Assembly: GCA_001275005.1 (NCBI GenBank)
Contig: JWZX01001847.1
Location: 1 to 31,986 of the forward strand
Direction of reading: 5' to 3'
DNA: 31,986 nucleotides
Source of the DNA: Chrysochromulina tobinii
Taxonomy: Eukaryota > Haptophyta > Prymnesiales > Chrysochromulinaceae
Shown: piece after piece, positions 23,003 to 31,986 of the stretch
How the letters are laid out: every line of letters starts with the position of its first letter
Numbering within the stretch: the first letter of the stretch is position 1
Notes under the pieces: generated by a model
Databases searched by the model: none
The model's input: only the letters and a program-made list of their open reading frames with translations
Told to the model about the DNA's origin: nothing
Made by a program: the position numbers and the translations under genes

Positions 23003-26000
23003 ATGAGCTCCCCGCGGATGCACTTTCATGAGCTCCCCGCGCGCCCCGCCCGCTCGCCATCTCCGATGCAGCACAGAAAGCCAGCGTGGTTCCGTGACCT
23101 CTTCGGCTTCGACGAGAGCAGCACGTGGGGAGAAAACGTAAACCACTTCCACATGGATGGCGGTACGCTCGTGTGCAGGACCGCTCCGCAGTTTCCAAGG
23201 CAGTTCGTTGGGCGTTTCGAGTGCCCGTCTGTCGCCGAACTGCGCAGCAAGCTAGCCTTAGTTTTGGTGGCGCCGTCGGCTGGCCTTAGTTTTGCGCACC
23301 TTGCCGCGCCGGCGGGCGTCGGACCGCTACACCGCGAGCCGAGTAATGCCGGTGCAGTCTTCCAGGCGGCCAGTCAGTTCAACTGCCTCGAGATGACCGG
23401 CCCCGACGTGTCGCCCACTGCTGGCGTTGGCATCTACGTCAACGACCCGACCCAGGGCCCCGCGTGTGCGCTCGCGTGCCCGGCCGCGACCGTGTATCGC
23501 AACTACCTCGTGCAGCACGAGGGCCACACAGGGCAGCACCCCGTGCAGATTGACAACCTGAAGGCGGTGGGCGTTGTCGTCGGCAACGACGACGGGCGCT
23601 ACTGGGTCATGCAGAACGGCTACACGATGCCGGTGGGACGCGACTCGTTGGCCGAGCTCGCCGCACGCCTCAGGACGGAGCCCAACCTGGTCGAGCAGGC
23701 CGAGGCCGCGCTGCGCGTCGGCGTGCACTGGGAGACCTCGGTGGCGCCGCCGCTCGAGCACCGCGTGTGCCAAGTGTACGCGTCCGCGCTGCCATGCAAT
23801 TACGCGCGCGGGCCGCCAGAGAGCGACTGGGAGCCCTTTGCGCGCCTCGTGCTGCGCGCTGCGTACGAGGCCACGCTCGCCGTCGGAGCTGTACGCTCCT
23901 TGGAATCTGGAGGCGCGCGTGTCAAGTGCTACCTGACGGCGCTCGGCGAAGGCGTCTTCGGCAACCGGTACGAATGGATCCGCGATGCGATCCTCGATGC
24001 GCTCGATCGGTACCAGGACTGGCCGCTCGATGTGGTGCTAGTACACTTTGGCTCACGCGTCGATGCGAACTGGGCCCGTGACTTGCCAAGGCAGCTCGTC
24101 TTCAACATGTCGGCCCGCAGGCTTTCCCTGGCCGACGGTGTACAAGAGGATCTGACGCTACCTGTCGACAAGCTCGCGCTGCAACTCGGCTTTCACAATT
24201 CAAGCGACTCGCCCGCGCGCTTCAAGATCTGGCGCTCAAAACGGTGGTCAGATGGCAGTGAAATTCCACATGGCTGGTTCAAGTTTGTGCCAGAAGATGG
24301 AGTCATTGCTGGCAATACGACCCAGACGGTTACGCTGACAATTCAGGCTCCAAGACCAACAGATGCCATCGCTACGTTCCAGATTGAGACAAACATCACA
24401 GGATCCCGTGACGTGAAAAGCATCTTGCGACTTCGCCACAGCTCGATGAGCAACATGTCGGCCCGCAGACTTTCCCTGGCCGACGGTGTTCAAGAGGATC
24501 TGACGCTACTTGTCGACCAGCCCGCGCTGCAACTCGACTTTCACAATTCAAGCGACTCGCCCGCGCGCTTCAAGATCTGGCGCTCAAAACGGTGGTCAGA
24601 TGGTAGTGAAATTCCACATGGCTGGTTCAAGTTTGAACCCGAGCAGGGAGTCATTGCTGGCAATACGACCCGGTCGGTGAAGCTGACAATTAAAAGACCA
24701 GCGATTGCCATCGCTACGTTCCAGATTGAGTCAGACATCAGTGGGTCCCGTCCGTGCACCTTGCGACTTCGCCACAGCTCAACGCTTCTCCGTGCTCCAC
24801 CGCGTTTCCTCGATCCACCGTATATCCACACGCCTTGGGGAATGGTGGTGGGTTGCGAGGTGATTCCCAACTATCCGAAGATGGCCGAGAACGGTGGCGG
24901 GAAAGCCGTCACGTTCGAAGCGTGCAGCCTTCCTGCTGGCCTGCGGATAGACGGGCTGAGTGGCTGCATCTCTGGCCATGCGCCACTCGAGCTTGGTAGA
25001 CTCAGTTGCAAGGTGCGCGCCGCAAACTCGTACAACGTATGGAGCGAGTGGGTCGAGGTGCAGCTTGTTGTCGGATTCATTGGCGAAAGCGCCCGTAGTT
25101 GGCTCGGCTCTGGAGTCGCACGTACTATCGAGGCGTACTACGAGCTATCAGCTACGCGAGGTCAAGTGACGGCAGCTGACTATGAGCCGCCAGGAGTAGA
25201 TGGATTGCCGGCTGCTTGGAAGGAGAACATCACGTTTGCCGCCCGCGCGCTGCGCGTTGGCACTTTCGAGTTCTGGAGCAAAAGACTTTCCCAGGTGGAC
25301 TTGCAAAACAAGGTCAAGCTGAAGCCAGCGGGTGTGCAGCCAGGCAGCCAGGAGGAGGGCTTGTATGATGGGACCGTTTTCCACAGCGCATGCGAGCCAG
25401 GAGGTATCGGCCCTAAGGAGTTCCATCCGCAGTCGGCGGCCCTGCATGCACTTGCGTGCGTTACCCTAAGTGCTGACGTGCGTCGCGCCGATGCGCGCGA
25501 TCGGGAAGAAGAGATTGCTGAGTGCCTTGACGAGGCGGCACTTTACTTGCATGATGCCATCCAACACCTGTCGTCGGAAGTTACTGCCAATGACGCACAT
25601 CCGCCGTTTGATCCTGTGCTACTGCTTGCGGCGGCGCGCTTGTTCCACGTAAGCAGTCGCGAGACTTGCATGTGCGTCGCTGACAGCATCCAGCTCGTCG
25701 ATGCTCAGAGCAGAGACAAGTCAGAGATTGGGGTGGGCAAAGAGGTAAAGCCACGGGAGGGTCGGCTAGCCTCTGACAGCTTTTGGGCTAGCAGCGAAGC
25801 CAAGAAAATCATCCGGTGCAACAAGGACGGCTCCTATGTCGTCGTGTCTCGCTCAAACAAGTCCGCGTTCGAGCGCGCGCGCCTTGCCTACGAGCTAATG
25901 TCGTGCTTCGCTTGCTTTGATCGAACTCTCTTCGCAGAGGATGCCCGTTGGATCAATGCAACGTGGAACCGCGATGGGGTGAGGTCCGAGCGGCAGTGGA

Positions 26001-29000
26001 ATGACCATGCTATCATGAAACTAGCTGATGTGAAAGGGTCTGATATCGGCGGCGACGGTGGCGACGGGCGCGCTATGAGCGGGAACAGCGCTCGCTCAAA
26101 CTCCGTTGTTCCCCACGCTACGTCAGCGGCTGAAGATGCATGGGCGCGACTCGCTGGCGATGCGAGCCCACGGTTGTGCGAGCTCATGGCTGAGCTCTTT
26201 GCCATGGTCGGTCTCGACAGCGTCAAGGACCAAATCTTGCGCGTTTACAATAAGGTTGTAAAGGACGAGCAAATGCCTGAGAAGTCGCGAATCGCGACGC
26301 AGCTTAATTTCACCTTCATGGGCAACCCGGGAACAGGTGAGCAGCTGGGCTTCGCCATCTAGCCCTCAAAACCTCATAGTCACATCTTTGCCTTTCCTGG
26401 AAACATTCTGTTCATGCGTGACACCCTACTTACTGTCGGCTGACACGCACTGCTCGCCGTGGAGTGCGTCAGGCAAGACCACCGTAGCCAAGCTGTTTGG
26501 TCGGATTCTCAACGCTGTTGGCGCACGCACGTCGAACACGTTCGTCGAGGTGAACGCGCAGCAGGTGCTTTCGGCCGGCGAGGAGGCATTTGGCGAGATG
26601 GTGCAAATAATGCTCAATCCAAAGCCATCACCTGAGGCCGTGCTCGAGGCGAACGCAAATGAGCTGCGCTTGCTTGCAGTGAAGCAGGCGAACAACGTAA
26701 AGGTGAAGCACGAGGATCATCAGAGGGACGAGGGTGGCCTGCAGCAACGCCATGATGCTGCCATGAAGAAGTTGAGCGATGATGCTAACGCTGCCCACGA
26801 CGCGCTATGCAAAAAAGGGAGAGATCTAGCAAAGCATCAAGATAAAGATCAGCAGAAAGACCTCGACCGTCAGGGAACAGAGAGGAATGATCTGCGCCAA
26901 AAGCAGAACGGAGAGAAGAGTGCAGAAGACCGGAGGATGGTGACGGTGCAGCAAGAGCTTGACCAGGCGCAGGCTGACCTGCAGCAGGCGCAGGCTCTGG
27001 CGTCATACAACAGCCCAAACACGGCCGCGATAGCAGCAGCGGCCAATCGCGTAAGAGACAAGCAGACAACTATGAGGAGTGTTCAAACCCAGCAGGCTGC
27101 GACAAAGGAACGGCACCAGGATGAGCAGGCCGGTGTGCGAGAGAAGCATCAGAGTGAGGACCGCAGGAGGCAGCGGAATCATGACCAGCAGAAGGAAGAG
27201 CTCAAAGCTGAGAAGGACCAGTTGCGAGAAAAGACAGACCGTGAGAAGGCAGACATGCGCGAGGCGCACAGGCGCGAGTCTGATGCGCTTAAGAAGGCGC
27301 AAAGTCGGGAGCTCAACGATTTGCAGAAGGCGTACGACCTCGAGAAGAGAGCTATCGAGGAGCAGCACAAGCAGGCACAGCCAACTCCAGGCGAGCAGAA
27401 GGCCTGGGAACTGCTCAAAAAAGGTCTCCATGGGCAGGCCATGGGCGACCATGCGGGCGGTGTTCTCTTCATCGATGAAGCGCACATGCTCGATCCAAAG
27501 GGCAACCGGATTGGTGCTGCCATCTTAAACTATATCATGGACGCGGCAGAAAGGTACCGGAGCACACTGACGATCATTCTCGCCGGCTACCGAGCAGACA
27601 TTGAGAAAAATCTGTACGGGTTCAATGTTGGCATGCCATCGCGTTTTATGGATGTCGAGTTCAAAGACTACGACGAACACGAGCTGCGTCTGATCTGGGA
27701 AGGCATGATTGATCAGTATACTTCGATCTCGTGGCGCATGGACTCCAACGCTCCTAAATTGCCTGGCGGTAGCATGCCCGGCGGCGGCATGTGTGGTGCT
27801 CCGGCCGCTCAACTCTCGTGCCCACCGTTGGCTGAGGCCCTGAGCGCAAAGAGAACAGACTTCTCAAAGGGTGAGTGGGATGTGTCGGCGTGGGCATCGC
27901 TCCTCAGTTTTGAGGAAGTCCGAGACCACCACCGCATCGAGGTGGGTGGTATAAGCTATCGGCCACTGATCTGCAAATGGACTGTGCATCCAGATGCCCT
28001 CGAGGTTGCAGTTCGTCGTGTCGCGCGTGGCAAGGGTCGCTACGGGTTTGGCAACGGACGCGACCTGCGCAACGCCTTTGAGTCCGCCGCGTCCAAAGCC
28101 CGCGCGCGAGCCAACTTTGATCCTCGTGCGCCAGAGCTCCAAATCGAGGACGTGATTGGCCCGCCGCCTGAACGCAAGACCATGCCGGAGCTCGATGCGG
28201 CGCTGACACAACTGGATGCGATGGAGGGACTGCACGAGGTGAAGGCGCAGATTTATACGTTTGTCCAAGTCCATGCAGACAACTACAGACGAGAAAAGAG
28301 CAATGAGAAGCTTGTCGAGTTGAAGAAGAATCGACTCTTCTGGGGCAACCCTGGCACGGGCAAGTCTACGGTCGCGGAGATCTATGGAAAGGTTCTTAAG
28401 GCCCTTGGGCTGCTGTCGAATGGAGAGGTCATCCTCAAGACTGCGGGCGACTTCATTGGGTCGGTTGTCGGTGAGAGCCAGAACGAGGCTGCGGACATCC
28501 TCCAGCTTGCGCAGGGTAGAGTGCTAGTCATTGACGAGGCGAGTGACAGCCGGCCATTAGATTAATGCTAGTCATTGCACCGTCCTGCCTGCCTGCACCC
28601 ACCCATGGTTGGCTCTCTGTGTGTATCAGGCGTATAACCTTGACGATGATCAATACGGCAAGCAAGTACTGGACACTATCGTCGAAAAGGTGAATGGGCA
28701 GGCTACGGAGGACATTGCAGTTGTTTTGGTGGGCTACGAGAAGGAGATGCGGAAGATGCTACGCGAGCAAAACGCCGGCCTCTCATCACGCTTCGATCCA
28801 GCCTCTGCCTTCTTTTTCTCCGACTACGACGACACCGCGCTGCAGCGAATCTTCCAACGGTCGATGGAGCGTGAACGCTATGTCTGCCACCCGACCGTTG
28901 CGCTCGCAGCAATTGCTGCGCTCAGCTCGAAGCGTTGTTTGCCGCGCTTTGGGAACGCACGCGAGGTTGAGTCGCTGATCAGCTCTGCGGCCGCGCGCGC

Positions 29001-31084
29001 TTCATCTCGTGCCGGTGGGGCAAAGCAATCAGGTCGCCTTCTGCGGCTTGAGAGCTGCGACTTCGATCTCGGCGGCAGCGGCAATCCGATGAAGGCACTC
29101 GAAGGACTGTACAACATCAAGTGGATTCAAGACGAGATCCAAGCGCTGCAATCAGGGATCAAGCACGCCAAAGAATACGGCATGGCGCCGCCACCGCTGT
29201 CTAACTATCTCTTTTTGGGCAATCCAGGAACGGGAAAGACAACGGTCGCAAAGGTGATGGCACGGGTGCTATTTTCCCTCGGCCAACTGCAGCGGGACCA
29301 CGTCGAGATCACTTCAGCCGCCGCGCTTGAGGGCGCATATGTCGGCAAGGCGCCAGAAAATGTGGCTAAGGCCTTTGAGTCCGCGCGCGGCGGCATCTTG
29401 TTCGTCGACGAAGCTTATGGGCTCGTCAACAACGAATATGGGCGTAAAGCTATCGAAAAGATCTGTGAATTGCTAACTGTTGCTGAGGTTCAATCCTCAA
29501 CCGTTTGCATTCTCGCCGGCTACGAAGAGGAGATGAAGCAGATGCTGGCCGTCAACAAAGGCATGGCATCTCGTTTCCGGGCGCGCTGGGTCTTCCCTGA
29601 TTGGAAGGAGGAAGACTGTGCTGAATTTGTTTACAAGCGATTAACGGCAGAGTTTCTCATCGACCCCGATTCGAGCGGCACATCGACCGACAATGGGCCT
29701 GTGTATAAGCAGCTTCTGGACGGATTTGGCAAGCTGAAATGGAAGACTGTCATAGATGATGACGGCTCGGAAATTCCGATCCCTTATGAGGCGTGGGCCA
29801 ATGTGCGTGATGCTGACGCTGTGTACGAGGGGATGCGATCAGAGTGGTCAAAGCGGCTGGACAAGGAGGGGCTTGAGGGTAAAGAGCGCGCAAAGCAGGC
29901 AACCCTCACTGCCACGGACGCCGACCTGGCCTTCAAGCAGCTTCTTAAAAGGGACGCACCGCACACTGATCAGGTATTAAAGAGGACCAAGACTCCTGAT
30001 GACCGGGAGAAGCCAACACCGAATTATGAGCAGCATACACGGACGCAGCAGGCGCCAAGGCAGCAGCGGGGGCAGCTTGCTCAGGTGGCCTCTGCAACGA
30101 AGAAGAATGTGTCAGAAAACGAAATGGAAGTAGAGAACGGCGAAGCGGAACACAGTCACCGCAAGGTCTGCAAGGTCGAGGATGTGGACATCATTGAGGA
30201 GGAGCAGGCGGAGAGGGAGAAAGCTTGGGAGGCGATACGAGAGCAACTGGTAGAGGCGGAGCAGAAGGCGCTTGATGAGGCGGCCAGGGCTCAAGAGGCA
30301 GCGACGGTGGCGGAAGCTGAGGCGGCCAGCGCCCAGGAGGCACGTGCGGCGCAGGAGACGCAAGAGGCGGAAGCGCGCCTGGAAGCGGAGATAGCGGAGC
30401 GGCAGGCGGCAGACGAAGCTCGGCGGCTGGCGGAAGAGGAGGCGCGCCGGCAAGAGGAGTTTGAGGATGACGAGAAGCAACGGCAGGCGGCCATTAAGGC
30501 AGCGGAGCAGAACGTACGTGAAGAGGATGAGCGAGCAAGGCTCGAAGAATCCCGACAACTGGCCGAGATCGAGAGGCTGCGGTTAGAGGCGGAGCAGGCA
30601 AGAGATGACGAGGAGAGGCGGCGGAAGGAGGAGGACCGGAGGAAAAAGTTTGAAGAGGAGGAAAAGCGAAGGCGAGATGAGGGAGGAGGAGAAGCAGAAG
30701 AGGGATGCTGCAGTGAAGAAGCTGAAGGAGGAGCTCGAGGCGCGGCGCAGGGCAGAGGAGAAGAGACAAAAGGAATCGCAGCAAAGGGAGGAGGAGGAGC
30801 GCAGGCGCAGAGCGCTTGAGCAGGAGCAGAAAAGGAAGGAGGAAGAGGAACGGAAGCGAAGAGAAGACGCCGAGAGCAAGCGCCTGGAGGAGGCCAGGCG
30901 TAACGCTGCGGAAGAGGCAAGCCGGAAGGCAGAAGATGCACGGACGGCGACTGAGGCGCGGAAGCAAGCAAAGCTACGCCAAATAGGCCAATGTCCTCAA
31001 GGATTCGACTGGGTACAAGAAGGTAGCCACTGGCGATGTCGAGGAGGATCACACGTTGTTGCTGACGCTGCGCTGAATGAATGA
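23003..31084 (+). CDS. Multidomain triple-AAA (CbxX/CfqX-type) ATPase with macro/PARG-like and MSP-like domains
   Basis: Proposed exons: 23003-26336, 26473-28538 and 28630-31084, about 2600 residues; ATG 23018 or 23066 (MQHRKPAWFRDLFGF) are alternative starts. In order: a macrodomain/PARG-like region (GAVFQAASQFNCLEM, TQGPACAL, VYRNY, LTALGEGVFGNRYEWI); two near-identical MSP/Ig-like beta-sandwiches; a He_PIG-like Ig domain (LPAGLRIDGLSGCISG); an unknown helical region; three AAA modules with Walker A GNPGTGK(T/S) and Walker B GVLFIDEAH, VLVIDEAY, GILFVDEAY, each with an SRF sensor motif; a Glu/Arg/Ala-rich coiled coil; and a C-terminal CPQGFDWV...RCRGGSHVV motif. Modules 2 and 3 keep pore-loop motifs (FIGSVVGES, AYVGKAPEN). 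Module 1 has a long coiled-coil insert there. CbxX-family members remodel Rubisco or other complexes; the substrate here is unknown. One reading-frame break lies near 30681-30691. Confidence 0.75.
24104..24799 (+). repeat. 348-bp tandem duplication of an MSP/Ig-like domain
   Basis: Copy 1 starts at 24104 and copy 2 at 24452, both AACATGTCGGCCCGCAG. About the first 190 bp are nearly identical (roughly 95%), then similarity falls. The encoded 116-residue unit contains FHNSSDSPARFKIWRSKRWS and GVIAGNTT, typical of MSP-like beta-sandwiches. Confidence 0.85.
26337..26472 (+). other. Intron 1 of the AAA gene, inside the first Walker A motif
   Basis: GTGAGCAG...GCGTCAG, 136 bp, phase 1. Removing it joins GGAACAG to GCAAGACCACC, restoring GNPGTGKTTVAK. 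Without splicing the first frame stops at 26362. Both splice borders are canonical and the restored motif is diagnostic. Confidence 0.9.
26690..27420 (+). other. Coiled-coil insert within AAA module 1
   Basis: About 240 residues of charged, Gln/Lys/Glu/Arg-rich heptads (for example REKTDREKADMREAHRRESD) separate the Walker A half from GGVLFIDEAHML at about 27455. In modules 2 and 3 the same interval is about 60 residues and contains the pore loop. Confidence 0.85.
28539..28629 (+). other. Intron 2 of the AAA gene, probable GC-AG intron
   Basis: Exon ...ATTGACGAG ends at 28538 and the intron starts GCGAGTGA and ends TATCAG at 28629. Phase-0 joining gives VLVIDE-AYNLDDDQYGKQ, restoring Walker B of module 2. 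The alternative donor GTGACA at 28542 would create an immediate stop, so the GC donor is favoured. Confidence 0.8.
30681..30691 (+). other. Apparent +1 frameshift in the C-terminal coiled coil
   Basis: Frame 1 reads FEEEEKRRRDEG then degenerates to GGGEAEEGCC and stops at 30819. Skipping one G in the purine run around 30681-30691 gives RRRDEEEEKQKRDAAVKKL and continues to a natural end at 31084 with the Cys/GGSH motif. No intron borders are nearby. A sequencing indel or a real lesion are both possible. Confidence 0.8.
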
Positions 31085-31637
31085 CATCCGTTAGGACGCG
31101 ACCGCTCGGTGCTGAGGCGTCGAGGCACGGATTGGCGCGGCGTGGTCGCGCGTCTCCGCCTCTCGAGCTCACTTGGGGGTTCCGGCCGCACCGCCGGCCG
31201 CTACTTCATCTCGACTACTGCCTTTGAGCAGACGCGGGGAGGTGCTCTGGGAGCGGGAGGTGGCCGGGTTAGGTTCGCAGGGGGCGGCCTCTTCTGAGTC
31301 GGCCCAGCCAGGGTCGCGCACGCGGGGGTCACTCTCCTTCTCGTGGTCGGGCGCGTGCGTCTGTGTGAGTCGGTTCGGTTCTGAGGTTCGTCCGTTCGGT
31401 TTGTGATCCGAATGTCTGTTCTGTCCTTGTGTGTGAACGTTAACACGACAGACGCGACAACCGGTGCTACGGCACTGTTACTGCCCGCTCAGACTGTCCA
31501 CAGACACACATTCACATTCACACACACACATTCACACATGATGGTGGGTACCGCGCGGGGTCGGTTTAGAAGGGCGACATGCCCATGGTGAGCTTGAAGC
31601 TCATGGCGGGACGCGGGAGCGGCGAGGAGTACGGTAG
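31085..31637. other. Non-coding 3' region with simple repeats
   Basis: Follows the AAA gene stop. Contains GGTTCGGTTCTGAGGTTCGT-type degenerate repeats at about 31370-31400 and a CA-rich microsatellite-like tract (CACACATTCACATTCACACA...) at 31503-31538. No gene is supported. Confidence 0.5.
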
Positions 31638-31793
31638 TTGCCCGTGTGTGTCCGGCTCACCAGTAAATTGAAGAGTGCGCTGAAAGGAGCGCAAGAATAC
31701 CTCGGTCAGCACCCGGACGGAAACATGCAGGCGCAGGTGATGGCGCTCGTGAGCGAGCTCGGCATCAATGTGCCTGGCTGGACAGACAGATAG
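31638..31793 (+). CDS. Possible 3'-terminal exon of an unidentified gene
   Basis: An ATG-less open stretch of 51 codons ends at TAG 31791-31793. Its last part reads LKSALKGAQEYLGQHPDGN followed by MQAQVMALVSELGINVPGW, which has believable helical, protein-like composition. Acceptor-like CTCACCAG (ending 31671) or GCTGAAAG could open the exon. An upstream ATG at 31586 (MVSLKLMAGRGSGEEY) could join it if GTAGTTGCC (about 31634) is a donor. The family is unrecognised and support is weak. Confidence 0.25.
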   Translation: MPVCVRLTSKLKSALKGAQEYLGQHPDGNMQAQVMALVSELGINVPGWTDR

Positions 31794-31882
31794 ACGGACA
31801 GACATTGAGGCGGGACTCTTCCCGCGACTCAGCTGCTGCAATGATATGTCTGCAGCGCCTACGCCCCCGAGGCCCCGTGTGA

Positions 31883-31909
31883 CAACCCGGACTTAGCAAG
31901 TCCGGGTTG
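31883..31909. repeat. Perfect 12-bp hairpin of the AAGTCCGGGTTG repeat
   Basis: CAACCCGGACTT (31883-31894), loop AGC, AAGTCCGGGTTG (31898-31909). A further direct copy AAGTCCGGGTTGAGC follows at 31914-31928. Confidence 0.85.
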
Positions 31910-31943
31910 AGCTAAGTCCGGGTTGAGCATACCGTCACGAAAT

Positions 31944-31986
31944 AAGTCCGGGTTGAGCATATGTTTTGCGTGCTCAACCCGGACTT
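31944..31986. repeat. 15-bp inverted repeat at the window edge
   Basis: AAGTCCGGGTTGAGC (31944-31958), a 13-nt spacer, then the exact reverse complement GCTCAACCCGGACTT (31972-31986). With the preceding hairpin this makes five copies of the word in 104 bp in both orientations. They could be transposon ends or a satellite, cut by the window boundary. Confidence 0.8.

Noticed and set aside
26337-26472. Separate gene beginning at 26337
   Set aside because: The frame there starts with GTG of the splice donor. This stretch is intron 1, and splicing restores the Walker A motif.
1-31986. Giant-virus or bacterial origin of the window
   Set aside because: Spliceosomal-type introns, long intergenic spacers, actobindin-like and algal surface-protein features point to a nuclear eukaryotic genome. 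No viral core genes or operon structure are seen.

Overview
The window looks like nuclear DNA of a GC-rich unicellular eukaryote, most likely a marine microalga (haptophyte or similar). This is an inference. It rests on the high GC content, genes carrying short GT-AG introns, very long alanine/glutamate-rich coiled-coil proteins with (V-E-V-I-K/R-E)n repeats, an actobindin-like actin-binding protein, a secreted beta-helix protein ending in (SPPPP)n, and a CbxX-type triple-AAA ATPase. I see no rRNA, tRNA, CRISPR array or recognisable transposase or reverse transcriptase.

Layout. 1-1252: no convincing gene. 1253-2467 (-): PIN-domain nuclease, divergent from the next gene across about 170 bp. 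2640-10919 (+): intronless 2759-residue, two-TM giant coiled-coil protein with a SEA-like domain, a TPR segment and several blocks of hexapeptide repeats. 11510-13294 (-) and 13343-15628 (+): a second divergent pair separated by under 75 bp, an Ala-rich amphipathic-helix protein and a 761-residue coiled-coil protein. 15707-16417 (+): beta-thymosin/actobindin-like protein with two copies of a two-repeat block. 16418-18459: intergenic, with a MITE-like element ending in TTAA plus 12-bp inverted repeats, a second small inverted-repeat structure, and a decayed ORF on the minus strand. 18460-22842 (+): secreted or surface beta-helix protein whose 3' half is split into phase-0 exons of one or two beta-helix rungs. 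23003-31084 (+): about 2600-residue multidomain AAA ATPase in three exons, with one apparent frameshift. 31085-31986: mostly non-coding, a possible terminal coding segment, and a cluster of AAGTCCGGGTTGAGC repeats forming hairpins at the window edge.

The most unusual feature is 20125-22473. The introns of the beta-helix gene are filled by a roughly 110-bp repeat. Each repeat carries an acceptor-like CAG and a donor-like GTACGTG separated by exactly 3 nt (nine cases), 6 nt (two cases) or 36 nt (one case), always a multiple of three and never an in-frame stop. Read literally, this is an array of one- or two-codon micro-exons inserted at one loop position of the beta-helix, flanked by about nineteen related introns that nearly all carry the same small hairpin.

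The second highlight is the AAA protein. Its first AAA module has a coiled-coil insert of about 240 residues between Walker A and Walker B, where the other two modules carry their pore-loop motif. The genes do not form an obvious pathway. Shared themes are long coiled coils, internal duplication and actin or surface architecture.
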